DNA of 64,000 nt, taken from the NCBI RefSeq assembly GCF_036345915.1, contig NZ_CP107785.1, forward strand, positions 5,890,001-5,954,000. The letters run 5' to 3'. Positions 22,101 through 30,875 of this stretch are shown in pieces. The DNA is from Nocardia sp. NBC_00565 (GTDB lineage: Bacteria > Actinomycetota > Actinomycetes > Mycobacteriales > Mycobacteriaceae). The notes under the pieces were generated by a model. The model saw only the letters and a program-made list of their open reading frames with translations. It did not search any database and was not told the origin of the DNA. Position 1 is the first letter of the stretch; every line of letters starts with the position of its first letter. Position numbers and translations under genes: made by a program.

Positions 22101-23258
22101 CTACGCGGTCACACCGTAGGTCATCAGGATCCGACGGCGCTTACGCGGCTGGATATTCGCAAGGGTGATGTCGCCGCCGTAATGGGCCAGCACGCGGTGA
22201 TCCATGATGGCGCGCCACAGCGGTGGGATGGCCGCGAACACGATCATGCTGAGGTAACCGGCGGGCAGTTGCGGCGCCTGCATCGAACTACGCAGGGTCT
22301 GGTAGCGGCGGCCTGGATTCGCGTGGTGGTCGCTGTGTCGCTGCAGGTGGAACAGGAAGATATTGGTGACGAGATGGTCGCTGTTCCAGCTGTCGCGCGG
22401 CGAGCAGCGCACGTACTGACCGTTGGGTCGACGCGCCCGCAGCAGCCCGTAGTGCTCGACGTAGTTCACCGTCTCCAGCAGTGCGATACCGAGCGCTGCC
22501 TGCACCACCAAATACGGCAGTATGTGCCAACCGAACACTGCGAGCAGGGTGCCGAACAACGCCGCACTCATCGCCCATGCCTGCAAGATGTGGTTGTGCA
22601 CGCTGAACCAGCGGAGGCCCTTGCGCGTCAGCCGCTCACGTTCCAGCGACACCGCCGAGCGGATACCACCGGAAATGGTGCGCGGCAAGAACTCCCACAG
22701 CGACTCGCCCATCCGGGCACTGGCCGGATCCGCCGGCGTCGCCACCCGGGCATGGTGGCCACGGTTGTGCTCGACGAAGAAGTGCCCGTATCCGGACTGT
22801 GCCAGTGCGATCTTGGCCAGCCAACGCTCGAGATGCTCGGCCCGATGCCCCAGTTCATGCGCCGCGTTGATGCCGATACCGCTGACGAACCCGAGAGTGA
22901 CCGCGAGTCCCACTTTGTCGACCACGCGCAACTCTTCGCCCGCCCACATGTAGGCGGCGATCCCCAGGCCGGTCAGCTGGATCGGGAGGAACAGATAGGT
23001 GCACCACCGGTAGTAGCGGTCGTTGGACAGCAACTCGTAATCCTCGTCGCGCGGATTGGTGCCGTCCTCGCCGACTATCCAGTCCAGCAACGGGATCGCG
23101 ATCAAAATGATGACCGGCCCGATCCACCAGAAGACGGGGGCGCCGGTCCGCAGGACGAGTTGCGAGGGCAACAATGCGCACGCAGGAGCGATCAGACCGA
23201 GAACCCACAGATGGCGTTTGGGGTCTGGAGACCCGGCCGGTTTGCCAACCGTTTGCAC
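22101..23258 (-). CDS. alkB: Alkane 1-monooxygenase AlkB, second copy
   Basis: A 385-residue integral-membrane di-iron hydroxylase that turns n-alkanes into primary alcohols using rubredoxin electrons. Its His boxes are HELGH, EHNRGHHARVATPADPASAR and [11 protein letters not shown], with NYVEHYGLLR before the last. Start GTG 23258 (MQTVGKPAGSPDPKRH) is preferred; the frame is open to a TTG at 23300. It lacks adjacent rubredoxin genes of its own and sits between the alkX regulator and sahH, whereas M. tuberculosis has a single alkB. It is a clear paralogue of the alkB at 24465-25703 and probably uses the same rubredoxins. Substrate chain length cannot be judged. Confidence 0.93.
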   Translation of the reverse strand: MQTVGKPAGSPDPKRHLWVLGLIAPACALLPSQLVLRTGAPVFWWIGPVIILIAIPLLDWIVGEDGTNPRDEDYELLSNDRYYRWCTYLFLPIQLTGLGIAAYMWAGEELRVVDKVGLAVTLGFVSGIGINAAHELGHRAEHLERWLAKIALAQSGYGHFFVEHNRGHHARVATPADPASARMGESLWEFLPRTISGGIRSAVSLERERLTRKGLRWFSVHNHILQAWAMSAALFGTLLAVFGWHILPYLVVQAALGIALLETVNYVEHYGLLRARRPNGQYVRCSPRDSWNSDHLVTNIFLFHLQRHSDHHANPGRRYQTLRSSMQAPQLPAGYLSMIVFAAIPPLWRAIMDHRVLAHYGGDITLANIQPRKRRRILMTYGVTA

Positions 23259-23394
23259 GTTTGCCCCGCTAAATAAGAACCCAATTCTGACGAATGACAA
23301 TACAGATAGACTTTACGTCCGTTACATCTCAGATTTATCCCCAACGGTGACAGCGGTTACATGCCAGCCAGTCGGTTTTTAAGCACGTTTGCAT

Positions 23395-23408
23395 GTGATC
23401 ATGATCAC
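23395..23408. promoter_or_regulatory. Perfect 14-bp palindrome in the alkX-alkB gap
   Basis: GTGATCATGATCAC is a perfect palindrome in the 191-bp gap upstream of the second alkB. Related half sites (CACGTTTGC) occur just beside it and again at the start of alkB. It could bind a regulator of that gene; AlkX is one candidate. Confidence 0.35.
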
Positions 23409-23449
23409 CGCACACTCGTCGCAATCGCGCAAGAGCCGTGCGCGGCGTG

Positions 23450-24070
23450 CTAGCGCCGCTCCCGGGCCGCCAGGATTGCCTCGACGTACGGACTGAATAC
23501 GGCACTCAACTCAGCGGGCGCATTGCGTCCCGGTGCGGGCGGCGTGGGGATGTAGCTCAACGCAATGCGCACGAGGGCCTGCGCGAGCACATCCGATTCG
23601 ATGGCCGTCGCCCGCACCCAGCTGTGCTGGAACGCGATGGACAGCCGCGCGGTGGCATGCTCGAGCAACGGCTCGGCATCAAGGGTGATGAGCCGCAACA
23701 GATCCAGCTTCACCTCACCCGCGAGCAGCGACCGCACCAGCGGGTCGGCGGCGGCCGCCTGGAAGAAATCGCGCAGCCCCTCTTCGAACGCGGCGCGCGC
23801 GTCGTCGACATTGCCGTCGATGGCGGCGCCGACGTGATCGACCAGATCGTCGGCCAGGCGCAGCGCGTAGGACTGCGCCAGCCCGGCGCGCGAACCGAAT
23901 TCGTTGTAGAGGGTCTGCCTGCTCACCCCGGCCCGGGTGGCGACGTCGCCGAGGGTGATCTTCGACCAGTCCCGTTCGGTGAGCAGCTCGCGCATCGAAT
24001 CCAGCACAGAGGTGCGCAGGAGGTCCCGCGCTGCCTCCTGATAGGAAACCCTCGGTCCGGTGCGCGGCAT
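23450..24070 (-). CDS. alkX: TetR-family regulator AlkX
   Basis: A 206-residue TetR repressor with an N-terminal helix-turn-helix (about 25-60: SKITLGDVATRAGVSRQTLY, then NEFGSRAGL) and an all-helical ligand domain. It follows rubB in the order alkB-rubA-rubB-alkX, as Rv3252c-Rv3249c in M. tuberculosis, so it most likely represses this operon and responds to an alkane-derived or acyl ligand. ATG 24070 gives MPRTGPRVSYQEAARDLLR, a normal AlkX start; a TTG at 24106 is possible. It is 39 bp downstream of rubB. Confidence 0.9.
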   Translation of the reverse strand: MPRTGPRVSYQEAARDLLRTSVLDSMRELLTERDWSKITLGDVATRAGVSRQTLYNEFGSRAGLAQSYALRLADDLVDHVGAAIDGNVDDARAAFEEGLRDFFQAAAADPLVRSLLAGEVKLDLLRLITLDAEPLLEHATARLSIAFQHSWVRATAIESDVLAQALVRIALSYIPTPPAPGRNAPAELSAVFSPYVEAILAARERR

Positions 24071-24109
24071 ACCCGCGAGGTTGTCACGGGTGGTTACCGC
24101 AGTCAAAAT

Positions 24110-24292
24110 TCACGACCGTTCGATCTCGACCATGTAGAAGTCGGCCTTGGCCGCGCCGCAGTCCGGGCAGGACCAGTCGTCGGGAATATCGTCCCAGCGG
24201 GTGCCGGGCTCGATCCCGTCCTCCGGCCAGCCCTTGGCCTCGTCGTACTCGAAGCCGCACTGGATGCATTGAAACAGCTTGTATTCGCTCAT
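24110..24292 (-). CDS. rubB: Rubredoxin RubB
   Basis: A 60-residue one-iron electron carrier for AlkB. Four iron-binding cysteines are at 9, 12, 42 and 45 (QCIQCG and SCPDCG), with the acidic [10 protein letters not shown] and DDIPDDW loops typical of AlkG2-type rubredoxins. Its ATG overlaps the rubA stop (ATGA), showing translational coupling. The longer upstream frame is the rubA gene read in another phase. Confidence 0.96.
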   Translation of the reverse strand: MSEYKLFQCIQCGFEYDEAKGWPEDGIEPGTRWDDIPDDWSCPDCGAAKADFYMVEIERS

Positions 24293-24462
24293 TTTCGGAC
24301 TCCTACAGGTTCGAAGTCGATCTTCTCGCGCACACCGCAGTCGGGGCAGCACCAGTCGTCGGGAACGGTTTCCCACGCAGTGCCCGCCGGAAACCCTTCG
24401 TGTGGCGCGCCTTTCAGCTCGTCGTAGACGTAATCGCAAACCGGGCAACGAAACGCACTCAT
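24289..24462 (-). CDS. rubA: Rubredoxin RubA
   Basis: A 57-residue rubredoxin, [18 protein letters not shown] at the start, with iron ligands Cys6, Cys9, Cys39 and Cys42 (CPVC and CPDCG). Cys38 makes an unusual CysCys pair before the second ligand pair (DDWCCPDC), a variant seen in AlkG1-type rubredoxins. Some AlkG1 proteins cannot replace AlkG2 in alkane hydroxylation. The ATG is 2 nt after the alkB stop codon and the TGA overlaps the rubB start, so alkB-rubA-rubB form one tightly packed transcript. Confidence 0.95.
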   Translation of the reverse strand: MSAFRCPVCDYVYDELKGAPHEGFPAGTAWETVPDDWCCPDCGVREKIDFEPVGVRK

Positions 24463-24464
24463 CA

Positions 24465-25703
24465 CTACGCTCCCGAGCCCGCAGCTCCGTAACGGGCGAT
24501 CACCTTGTCCCGCTTGGCCGGATGGATATTAGCGCGGGTGATATCGCCGCCGTAGTGCGCGAGCACGCGCTTGTCCATTACGCGCCGCCACAGCGGCGGG
24601 AAGTAGGCCAGCAGGATCATGCTGGCGTAGCCGCTCGGCAGATTCGGCGCGCCATCCCAACTGCGCAGGGTCTGGTAGCGCCGGGTCGGGTACGCGTGAT
24701 GATCGCTGTGCCGCTGCAGGTGGTACAGGAAGATGTTGGTAACGATGTGGTCGCTGTTCCAGCTGTGCACCGGGGCGGGCCGTTCGTATCGGCCGGACGC
24801 TGTGCGCTGGCGGACCAGACCGTAGTGCTCCAGATAGTTGACCGCCTCCAGCAGGCTGAATCCGACGACCGCCTGCAGGATCAGGTACGGCAGCAGACCG
24901 ATCCCGAACACCGCGATCAGCACCGCATACAGCGCAACCGACATCAGCCAAGCGCTCAGCACTTCGTTCCGCGGACTCCACGGCTTCTTGCCGAGCCGCT
25001 CCAGCCGGATCTTCTCCAGCCGCCAGGACGAGCGGAATCCGCCCCACACCGTACGCGGCCAGAAGGCCCAGAACGATTCGCCGACACGGGAACTCGCGGG
25101 ATCCTCCGGCGTCGCGACGCGCACGTGATGGCCGCGGTTGTGCTCGATGTAGAAATGGCCGTAGCAGGACTGGGCCAGTGCGATCCGCGACAGCCAGCGT
25201 TCTAGATCGACCTTCTTGTGGCCGAGTTCGTGGGCGGTGTTGATGCCGATGCCGCCGATTATGCCGACGGTGAGCGCCAGGCCGATCTTGTCGACGAGGT
25301 GCAGCCCGCCGTCGATGCCGAGCCAGCTCACGTTGTCCGCGGTGATCAGGTAGGCCGCCAGGATCAGCGTCGCGTACTGGAACGGCAGGTAGAGGTAGGT
25401 GAGGTAGCGGTAGTACTTGTCGTTCTCCAGGTACTCCATCACCTCGTCGGGCGGGTTGTCGCCGTCCGGGCCGAAGAAGATGTCGGCCAGCGGGATCAGC
25501 ACGTAGACCAGCACCGGGCCGAGCCAGAACGGGACCTGGGCCAGCCTGTGCCAGCCGAATTCGTTGAACGCCCAGATCAGCGGCAGGGCGATGGTGAACA
25601 GGCCGGTCGGCGCGAACAGCCCCCACAGCCACATGTATCGCTTGCGGTCGCGCCAGTCGGTCGCCGCGACCTGACGGTCGGACGTATGGGTTTCCGTGGA
25701 CAT
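24465..25703 (-). CDS. alkB: Alkane 1-monooxygenase AlkB, first copy (operon head)
   Basis: A 412-residue membrane alkane hydroxylase with six or so hydrophobic helices and His boxes [33 protein letters not shown] and LQRHSDHH. Start ATG 25703 has GAGGAGA about 6 nt upstream. It heads the alkB-rubA-rubB-alkX operon, giving monooxygenase, both rubredoxins and the repressor in one unit; a rubredoxin reductase gene is not in the window. The upstream region has an exact inverted repeat (25755-25777) suited to TetR binding. Confidence 0.96.
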   Translation of the reverse strand: MSTETHTSDRQVAATDWRDRKRYMWLWGLFAPTGLFTIALPLIWAFNEFGWHRLAQVPFWLGPVLVYVLIPLADIFFGPDGDNPPDEVMEYLENDKYYRYLTYLYLPFQYATLILAAYLITADNVSWLGIDGGLHLVDKIGLALTVGIIGGIGINTAHELGHKKVDLERWLSRIALAQSCYGHFYIEHNRGHHVRVATPEDPASSRVGESFWAFWPRTVWGGFRSSWRLEKIRLERLGKKPWSPRNEVLSAWLMSVALYAVLIAVFGIGLLPYLILQAVVGFSLLEAVNYLEHYGLVRQRTASGRYERPAPVHSWNSDHIVTNIFLYHLQRHSDHHAYPTRRYQTLRSWDGAPNLPSGYASMILLAYFPPLWRRVMDKRVLAHYGGDITRANIHPAKRDKVIARYGAAGSGA

Positions 25704-25754
25704 CGTTGTCTCCTCATCCGAGCAGCACATCACATGTGATGCGCAGTACCACCA

Positions 25755-25777
25755 AAGTTGACATTAGAGATCAACTT
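25755..25777. promoter_or_regulatory. Candidate AlkX operator upstream of alkB
   Basis: AAGTTGA-N9-TCAACTT is a perfect 7-bp inverted repeat, next to a second one (TTGTC at 25776-25780 with GACAA at 25790-25794). The area is AT-rich and lies 50-90 bp before the alkB start, where the promoter should be. A palindrome CATCACATGTGATG at 25728-25741 is also nearby. Binding by AlkX is inferred. Confidence 0.55.
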
Positions 25778-25871
25778 GTCGTCTGTCTAGACAAATTGGT
25801 CATTTTGTAAAGACTGGCGGAAACGGCAAATCGGACGATCGATAAGGAGCGTGCGGGCCCCGACCCGACGA

Positions 25872-25907
25872 AGCGCACGTGCCTCGGGTTTCCGTGACAC
25901 GTGCGCT
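25872..25907 (-). terminator. Hairpin downstream of the Nudix gene
   Basis: A perfect 10-bp stem, AGCGCACGTG with CACGTGCGCT (25872-25881, 25898-25907), and 16-nt loop lie 14 bp after the Nudix stop. It probably separates the Nudix/fbi transcript from the alkB promoter. Confidence 0.6.
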
Positions 25908-25921
25908 CGGTCTATGACAGG

Positions 25922-26440
25922 TCAGCGCAGCAAGACGTCGGCGTTGGCGGGCAGGGCGTCGATCGGCCACCAGCGCAGGTCGGTGGATTCGTGGCTGCGG
26001 ATCGGGACGGCACCGGGCGGGGCCACGATCCGGAACAGCAGATCGAGGTGCCGGGTCGGGACGCCGAGCGAGCAGGTGATCGGATGCGCCTGCGCGCCGT
26101 ATAGCTCCGGATCCATCCGGAGTTCGGTGATGCCCGACTCCTCGGTCGCCTCGCGCAACGCGGCGGCGGCCACCGTCTCGTCGCCCTCCTCGCAGTGCCC
26201 GCCGAGTTGGATCCAGCGCCCGACCCGCGGATGCAGCGTCAGCAGCACCTCGCGCCGGTCGTGTGAGAAGACGACGGCCGAGGCGGTGATATGCCCCGGG
26301 GCGTGCTCACGCAAACACCCCCGCGGCGCCGACCCGAGGAACGCCAACATCGCCTCCCGCAGCGACGCATCCGAACCCCCTGCCGGACACCAGGATTCGA
26401 GCAGCTCCGTTGCCGACGCGTGCAGCGAACTCGCACTCAC
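25922..26440 (-). CDS. Nudix hydrolase
   Basis: A 172-residue pyrophosphohydrolase. The Nudix box is intact: G-x5-E-x7-REATEESG (GHCEEGDETVAAAALREATEES), near residues 80-102. Start GTG 26440 has AGAGG about 9 nt upstream; the frame is open to 26485 without a good start. It follows fbiB by 82 bp on the same strand. Substrate is not predictable; the family cleaves nucleoside diphosphates linked to another group, and proximity to F420 genes could be chance. Confidence 0.88.
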   Translation of the reverse strand: MSASSLHASATELLESWCPAGGSDASLREAMLAFLGSAPRGCLREHAPGHITASAVVFSHDRREVLLTLHPRVGRWIQLGGHCEEGDETVAAAALREATEESGITELRMDPELYGAQAHPITCSLGVPTRHLDLLFRIVAPPGAVPIRSHESTDLRWWPIDALPANADVLLR

Positions 26441-26522
26441 AGATCCGCACCTCTTCGCGGCAAGCGCATCCGCCGGCCTCGACAACGGGTGCGGCGGCCG
26501 ATAGCGGGTGCGAGGTTACCGA

Positions 26523-27887
26523 TCACAGCTCGACCAGGCCGGGGCCCGGGCCGAAGACCGGGCGGGGGGTGAGTTCTTCCAACGGGTGGCCGATCGCGAT
26601 GGCGCCCAATGGGTTCCAGTCGGCGTCGAGGCCGAGGACATCGCGGGTGACCTCCGGAGCGAAGATGGTCGATCCGATCCAGCAGCTGCCGATGCCCTCG
26701 GTGGCCAACGCGACGAGCAGCCCCTGCACGGCCGCGCCCACCGCGACGGTGAACATGGTCCGTTCATTGCCGCGCCGACGTTCGTCCGGATAGTCGTGCG
26801 CACCGTCGGGCACGCAGAACGGGATGATCACCTCTGGCGCGTCGAAAAGAATTCGGCCGCGCCCGATTCGGCGCTCCACCCGCTCCGGGTCGAGTCCGTC
26901 CGCAGTGAGATCGGCACGCCATTGTTCGGCCATCGCTTCCAACAGCTGCGCGCGCAGCCCGGACTTGCGGACCCAGACGAACCGCACCGGCCTGGTGTGA
27001 TGCGGCGCGGGTGCGGTCAGCGCCTTGGCGACCGCGGCCCGGATGCGTTCGGGATCGACCGGGGTGTCGGCGAACTGCCGGATCGAACGCCGCAGCAACA
27101 GCGCCTCACCGCGGCCCCGTTCGATCGCCTCGGCGGTGCCGAGCCAGAACAGATCATCGGTGCCCCCGCGCAGCAGATCCGCCGCACTCGACCCGTCGTC
27201 GGTGACCGGCAGCCCGCGCACCACCGCGACCGGGACGCCGCCGAGCTTGCCCTTCACCAGATCCGCCGCGGCGGCGAGTTCGTCGGCCACCGCCACCTGG
27301 GTGACCTGCAGTTCGTTGCCCTGGCCATCGATAGCGCCCGCGTAGTCGTGTAACACCCGCAGGCCGGCACTGCCGATGGCGGTATCGGTCTGACCGTTGC
27401 GCCAGGCCCGGCCCATGGTGTCGGTGATGACCACCGCGACGTCTACGCCGAGCCGCTCGGCGAGCGCGGTACGCAGTGCCTTCGCGCTGGCATCCGGATC
27501 GGATGGCAGCAGCACGAGTTCACCCTGTTCGACATTGGAGCCATCCACCCCGGAGGCGGCCTGAACGATGCCGAGCTTGTTCTCGGTGATCAGCGTCCGG
27601 CCCTTGCGCGCGAGCACGCGCACCGCCTCCTGCTCGACGAGCGCGCGGCGCGCGGTATCGCGCTCCGCCGGATCCAGCGGCGCCTCGACGATGCGCCCCT
27701 CGACCTTCGCGACGATCTTGCTCGTGACAACCAGGATGTCGCCGTCGGCCAGCCACGGCGCGCACCCGGCGATGTGCTCGGCGAGATCGTCACCCGGGCG
27801 GAACTCCGGTAGTCCGGTGATCGGCAGAATCCGCAATTCCCCCGCGGCGTGATCGGCGGGTCCTGTCAACGGCGCTTGCACATTCAT
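26523..27887 (-). CDS. fbiB: Coenzyme F420:L-glutamate ligase / dehydro-F420-0 reductase FbiB
   Basis: A 454-residue fusion. The N-terminal domain (about 1-245, CofE type) adds glutamates to F420-0 with [23 protein letters not shown], then [20 protein letters not shown]. The C-terminal domain (about 255-454) is an FMN nitroreductase fold ([17 protein letters not shown], then [19 protein letters not shown]) that reduces dehydro-F420-0. Its ATG overlaps the fbiA stop (ATGA), so both are made together. F420 is the hydride carrier of many actinobacterial redox enzymes. Order fbiA-fbiB matches Rv3261-Rv3262. Confidence 0.97.
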   Translation of the reverse strand: MNVQAPLTGPADHAAGELRILPITGLPEFRPGDDLAEHIAGCAPWLADGDILVVTSKIVAKVEGRIVEAPLDPAERDTARRALVEQEAVRVLARKGRTLITENKLGIVQAASGVDGSNVEQGELVLLPSDPDASAKALRTALAERLGVDVAVVITDTMGRAWRNGQTDTAIGSAGLRVLHDYAGAIDGQGNELQVTQVAVADELAAAADLVKGKLGGVPVAVVRGLPVTDDGSSAADLLRGGTDDLFWLGTAEAIERGRGEALLLRRSIRQFADTPVDPERIRAAVAKALTAPAPHHTRPVRFVWVRKSGLRAQLLEAMAEQWRADLTADGLDPERVERRIGRGRILFDAPEVIIPFCVPDGAHDYPDERRRGNERTMFTVAVGAAVQGLLVALATEGIGSCWIGSTIFAPEVTRDVLGLDADWNPLGAIAIGHPLEELTPRPVFGPGPGLVEL

Positions 27888-28882
27888 GGTTTCACCCCGG
27901 CGAGGTCCAACGCCTCCCGCACCATCTCGGCGGTGGTCGGCGGATCGGTCATCAACAACGGCACGCTACGCACCTCGACGCCGGGTACATCCGCGGTATC
28001 GGTGCTGTGGATCAGCCAGCCGTCCAGGATCCCGGTGGCCGAGCGCGCGCCGTAGTGCCGCCCGATCGCCTCGGCGGTGGTCTCGACGCCGATCACCGAT
28101 AGGCATTCATCAGCCATACCGCGCAACGGTTTCCCATCGATCACGCCGGAAATCCCGATCACCTTGGCTTCGGTGGTGCGCAGCGCGCCGCGAATACCGG
28201 GCACCGCGAGGATGGCGCCGATGCTCACCACCGGGTTGGACGGGGCCAGTAGGACGGCATCGGCGTCGGATATGATCTGCGTCACATTTGGCGCCGGTTT
28301 GGCGTCGTCTGCCCCAATTGTGGCGAATCCGTGCGTCTCGATGTCCGCGCGATAGCGAACCCACCACTCTTGAAAATGGATCGCGCGGCGTTCGCCAGGG
28401 TTGTCGGGGTCGCTGACAACGACATGTGTTTCACAGCGATCATCGGTAGCCGGGATCAGTTTTACGCCCGGCTGCCACCGGTTGCACAACGCCTCGGTGA
28501 CCGCGGAGAGCGGGTACCCGGCACGCAACATTTCAGTCCGAACCAAGTGGGTGGCGATATCGCGATCCCCCAACCCGAACCAATCGGGCTGGGCATGGTA
28601 TTTGGCCAGTTCCTCCTTGGCATGCCAGGTTTCCCCGACCCGGCCCCAGCCGCGTTCGGTATCAATCCCGCCGCCGAGGGTGTACATGCAGGTATCGAGG
28701 TCGGGGCAGATTCGGAGGCCGTGCATCCAGACGTCGTCGCCGACATTGACGATGGCGGAAACATCCGCATCGGGCAGTAGTTCCCGGACGCCCTGAAGGA
28801 AGCGTGCGCCACCGACCCCGCCCACCAGGACGGCGATCTTGGGCCCACTGGCGGCTGTGCTGTCCGCTTGTTGTGGAGTCAC
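27884..28882 (-). CDS. fbiA: Phospholactate/PEP guanylyl-lactyl transferase FbiA (CofD)
   Basis: FbiA joins the GDP-activated enolpyruvyl or lactyl phosphate to Fo, giving (dehydro-)F420-0. The 332-residue product has the CofD signature [18 protein letters not shown] at the start, [20 protein letters not shown], and [21 protein letters not shown] 28882 is taken as start; upstream frame to 29023 has no family similarity. No good ribosome site precedes the GTG, so the message may be nearly leaderless. It is divergent from whiB2. Confidence 0.96.
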   Translation of the reverse strand: MTPQQADSTAASGPKIAVLVGGVGGARFLQGVRELLPDADVSAIVNVGDDVWMHGLRICPDLDTCMYTLGGGIDTERGWGRVGETWHAKEELAKYHAQPDWFGLGDRDIATHLVRTEMLRAGYPLSAVTEALCNRWQPGVKLIPATDDRCETHVVVSDPDNPGERRAIHFQEWWVRYRADIETHGFATIGADDAKPAPNVTQIISDADAVLLAPSNPVVSIGAILAVPGIRGALRTTEAKVIGISGVIDGKPLRGMADECLSVIGVETTAEAIGRHYGARSATGILDGWLIHSTDTADVPGVEVRSVPLLMTDPPTTAEMVREALDLAGVKP

Positions 28883-29227
28883 ATCGACACAGCCTATGCG
28901 CTGCCGGAGCGGCCGCCGTTCATCCCATATTTGCCGGTCATTTGCTATTCCATGGTTCAAGATCAGTTCGGAAAGCGGTAGCGGATAGTAACGGAATTGC
29001 GACGGCGGCTTGACCATCGACACGTTCGGCGTGTCTAATCACAGTCATGTCATTTCGGTTCGCGCGAGAGTTCAAGGCGCGGATGGCTTTTCGAACACAT
29101 GTTCGCATCGGGATGACAAGCTCGGGGATGTCCGCGGGACAACGTCGCGGGGTAGGGCCGTCGGTATGCGTGTTGGTCCGACGGAAAAGAATCATTCTGC
29201 GCTAACACACAGTGAGGAGGCGGAGCG
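28883..29227. other. Divergent fbiA / whiB2 intergenic region
   Basis: 345 bases with no credible gene. The clearest element is a SigA-like promoter for whiB2 at 29010-29039. The remaining part toward fbiA is moderately AT-rich (28930-29000) and should hold the fbiA promoter. Confidence 0.5.
29010..29039 (+). promoter_or_regulatory. SigA-like promoter of whiB2
   Basis: TTGACC (29010-29015) and TCTAAT (29034-29039) are separated by 18 bp. This would give a 5' leader of about 180 nt before the whiB2 ATG, leaving room for post-transcriptional control. Confidence 0.55.
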
Positions 29228-29644
29228 ATGGCCAATGAGCTGGCCCCTTCGGGCATGCCGGGCGGCGTATCGCAAACCGATTCCACAGCAGGCGCAGCAC
29301 GTGGCGTCTGCGCAGAGATCGGCCGGATCGAACCGGACCGGATCGGACCTGAGATGACCGACGGAGTGACAGCACCCCGGCTCAGCTTGGTCGTGACGGG
29401 CTTCGATGAGATGTTCGAGTCGATCGAGGAGCAGTGGCAGGAACGTGCCCTGTGCGCACAGACCGATCCGGAGGCGTTCTTCCCCGAGAAGGGCGGCTCG
29501 ACCCGTGAGGCCAAACGGATCTGCATGGGCTGCGAGGTACGCGACGAGTGCCTGGAATACGCACTCGCACACGATGAACGCTTCGGTATCTGGGGCGGCC
29601 TCTCCGAACGAGAGCGGCGCCGCCTGAAGCGCGGCATCGGCTAG
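29228..29644 (+). CDS. whiB2: WhiB-family iron-sulfur transcription factor WhiB2
   Basis: WhiB2/WhmD binds a 4Fe-4S cluster and works with the sigma factor to control septation genes. Cluster ligands are Cys76, Cys99, Cys102 and Cys108; the GIWGG turn (120-124) and the basic tail ERERRRLKRGIG follow. The C-terminal 70 residues are almost identical to mycobacterial WhiB2. From ATG 29228, which has a strong GAGGAGG upstream, the protein is 138 residues, about 50 longer at the N-terminus than the usual 89. A start at ATG 29354 would remove most of the extension but has a weak ribosome site. Confidence 0.95.
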   Translation: MANELAPSGMPGGVSQTDSTAGAARGVCAEIGRIEPDRIGPEMTDGVTAPRLSLVVTGFDEMFESIEEQWQERALCAQTDPEAFFPEKGGSTREAKRICMGCEVRDECLEYALAHDERFGIWGGLSERERRRLKRGIG

Positions 29645-29814
29645 CAGACTCTGGCGACCCCCAGGGTTACCCAATCGCTCAGGCGACATCTGATTTCGTG
29701 AGCACATGGGTAACTCCTGGGGCACGCCCAGCAGCCGAGTCGCGAACGACCGTCGGCCCGGAGCGCGGCTGACGAGGCACCGACTTGTCGGCCTGAGGCT
29801 CGGGGAGGCGGATG

Positions 29815-29847
29815 AGCCCGCCTCGATGCGCATGGCAGAGGCGGGCT
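29815..29847 (+). terminator. Hairpin terminator downstream of whiB2
   Basis: AGCCCGCCT (29815-29823) pairs with AGGCGGGCT (29839-29847), followed by GACTAAGTTTTAG, which supplies a short T-run. It lies in the 218-bp gap between whiB2 and the zincin-like gene. Confidence 0.6.
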
Positions 29848-29862
29848 GACTAAGTTTTAGTC
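29848..29862 (+). promoter_or_regulatory. Palindrome abutting the start codon of the zincin-like gene
   Basis: GACTAA-GTT-TTAGTC is a perfect 6-3-6 inverted repeat that ends directly before ATG 29863. No Shine-Dalgarno is present. It may be an operator overlapping a leaderless promoter, or a structured start site. Confidence 0.45.
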
Positions 29863-30342
29863 ATGGCCCGTTCACGTAATCGTCGTCCACCGACCGCACG
29901 TTCGGTCATCCGCCGTGGGCGCGGGGTGCGTGGGCCGATGCTCCCACCCACTGTGCCCGCGTGGCGCACTCGTGGGCAGCAGTTCGACCGGTTGGTGCTG
30001 GAGGCGTTCGCACCACTGGACACCCGCTGGCACGATCGGCTCACCAAGCTCGATATCGCGGTCGACGATGTGCCGAAAATCCGTCCGCTGCACCCGGATT
30101 CGGTTACCTGGCCGGACGAGGTGGTGGCCGACGGACCGGTGCCCCTGTCGCGCCTCATCCCGGCCGGCGTCGACCGGCACGGCGTGGCCACTCGTGCGCG
30201 AGTCGTGTTGTTCCGCAAGCCACTCGAACTCCGCGCGGGCGATCCCGACGATCTCGTCGATCTGCTTCGCGAGGTACTGGTCCAGCAGATCGCCACCTAT
30301 CTGGGCGTCGATCCGGACCTCATCGATCCCGAAGGCGCGTAA
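29863..30342 (+). CDS. Zincin-like (PF06262-type) protein with lost HExxH motif, Rv3259-like
   Basis: A 159-residue protein with a basic N-terminal segment (1-30, RSRNRRPPTARSVIRRGRG). The end of the protein, VLVQQIATYLGVDPDLI, aligns in register with the VLVHEIGHHFG-type zinc site of the PF06262 metallopeptidase family, but HExxH has become QQIAT, so zinc binding and peptidase activity are not expected. The locus order (whiB2, this gene, DUF3499, manB) equals Rv3260c-Rv3257c, which makes it an old, conserved, non-catalytic family member. Function unknown. Confidence 0.82.
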   Translation: MARSRNRRPPTARSVIRRGRGVRGPMLPPTVPAWRTRGQQFDRLVLEAFAPLDTRWHDRLTKLDIAVDDVPKIRPLHPDSVTWPDEVVADGPVPLSRLIPAGVDRHGVATRARVVLFRKPLELRAGDPDDLVDLLREVLVQQIATYLGVDPDLIDPEGA

Positions 30343-30430
30343 CCGGACAAGGGTGATCTCCCGCCCCAAAACGCCGAATCCTTAGCGTGTCTGAGCACAT
30401 CGGGGCGTCGAGCGCGTTACTCTCATCGGC

Positions 30431-30820
30431 GTGATCCCCATGCGTCGTTGCTGCCGACCAGGTTGCAAGAATCCCGCTGTTGCGACGCTGACCTACGTGT
30501 ACTCCGATTCGACCGCAGTCGTCGGACCACTGGCGACGGTGGCCGAACCGCATTCTTGGGATCTTTGCGAAACACATGGTTCCCGAATCACCGCGCCGAA
30601 GGGTTGGGAGATGGTTCGCCACGAGGGCGGATTCTCTTCCAGCACACCGGATGACGACGATCTGACGGCCCTGGCCGAAGCGGTCCGCGAGGCCGGATTG
30701 CGCCGCCGTCCCCCGGAGCACGACCAGCGTGGCTACGCCGATTACGCCCCGCCCCCGCCGCGTGCCACTCGCACCGGCCGCCGCGGACACCTTCGCGTAC
30801 TCCCGGACCCGCCCAGCTGA
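30431..30820 (+). CDS. DUF3499-family protein (Rv3258c-like)
   Basis: A small protein of up to 129 residues. Conserved features lie in the first 70: RRCCRPGCKNPAVATLTYVY with three cysteines, then EPHSWDLCETHGSRITAPKG with a fourth Cys and His; together they could bind a metal. The end is a Pro/Arg-rich, probably disordered tail. It starts at GTG 30431 or at ATG 30440, the latter giving the usual MRRCCRPGC. It lies just before manB on the same strand. Role unknown. Confidence 0.85.
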   Translation: MIPMRRCCRPGCKNPAVATLTYVYSDSTAVVGPLATVAEPHSWDLCETHGSRITAPKGWEMVRHEGGFSSSTPDDDDLTALAEAVREAGLRRRPPEHDQRGYADYAPPPPRATRTGRRGHLRVLPDPPS

Positions 30821-30875
30821 CCTCGGGACGAGGACCGTGTCAGCGGTGTCGGTGGGAGCCACTAGGGTGGTGCTC

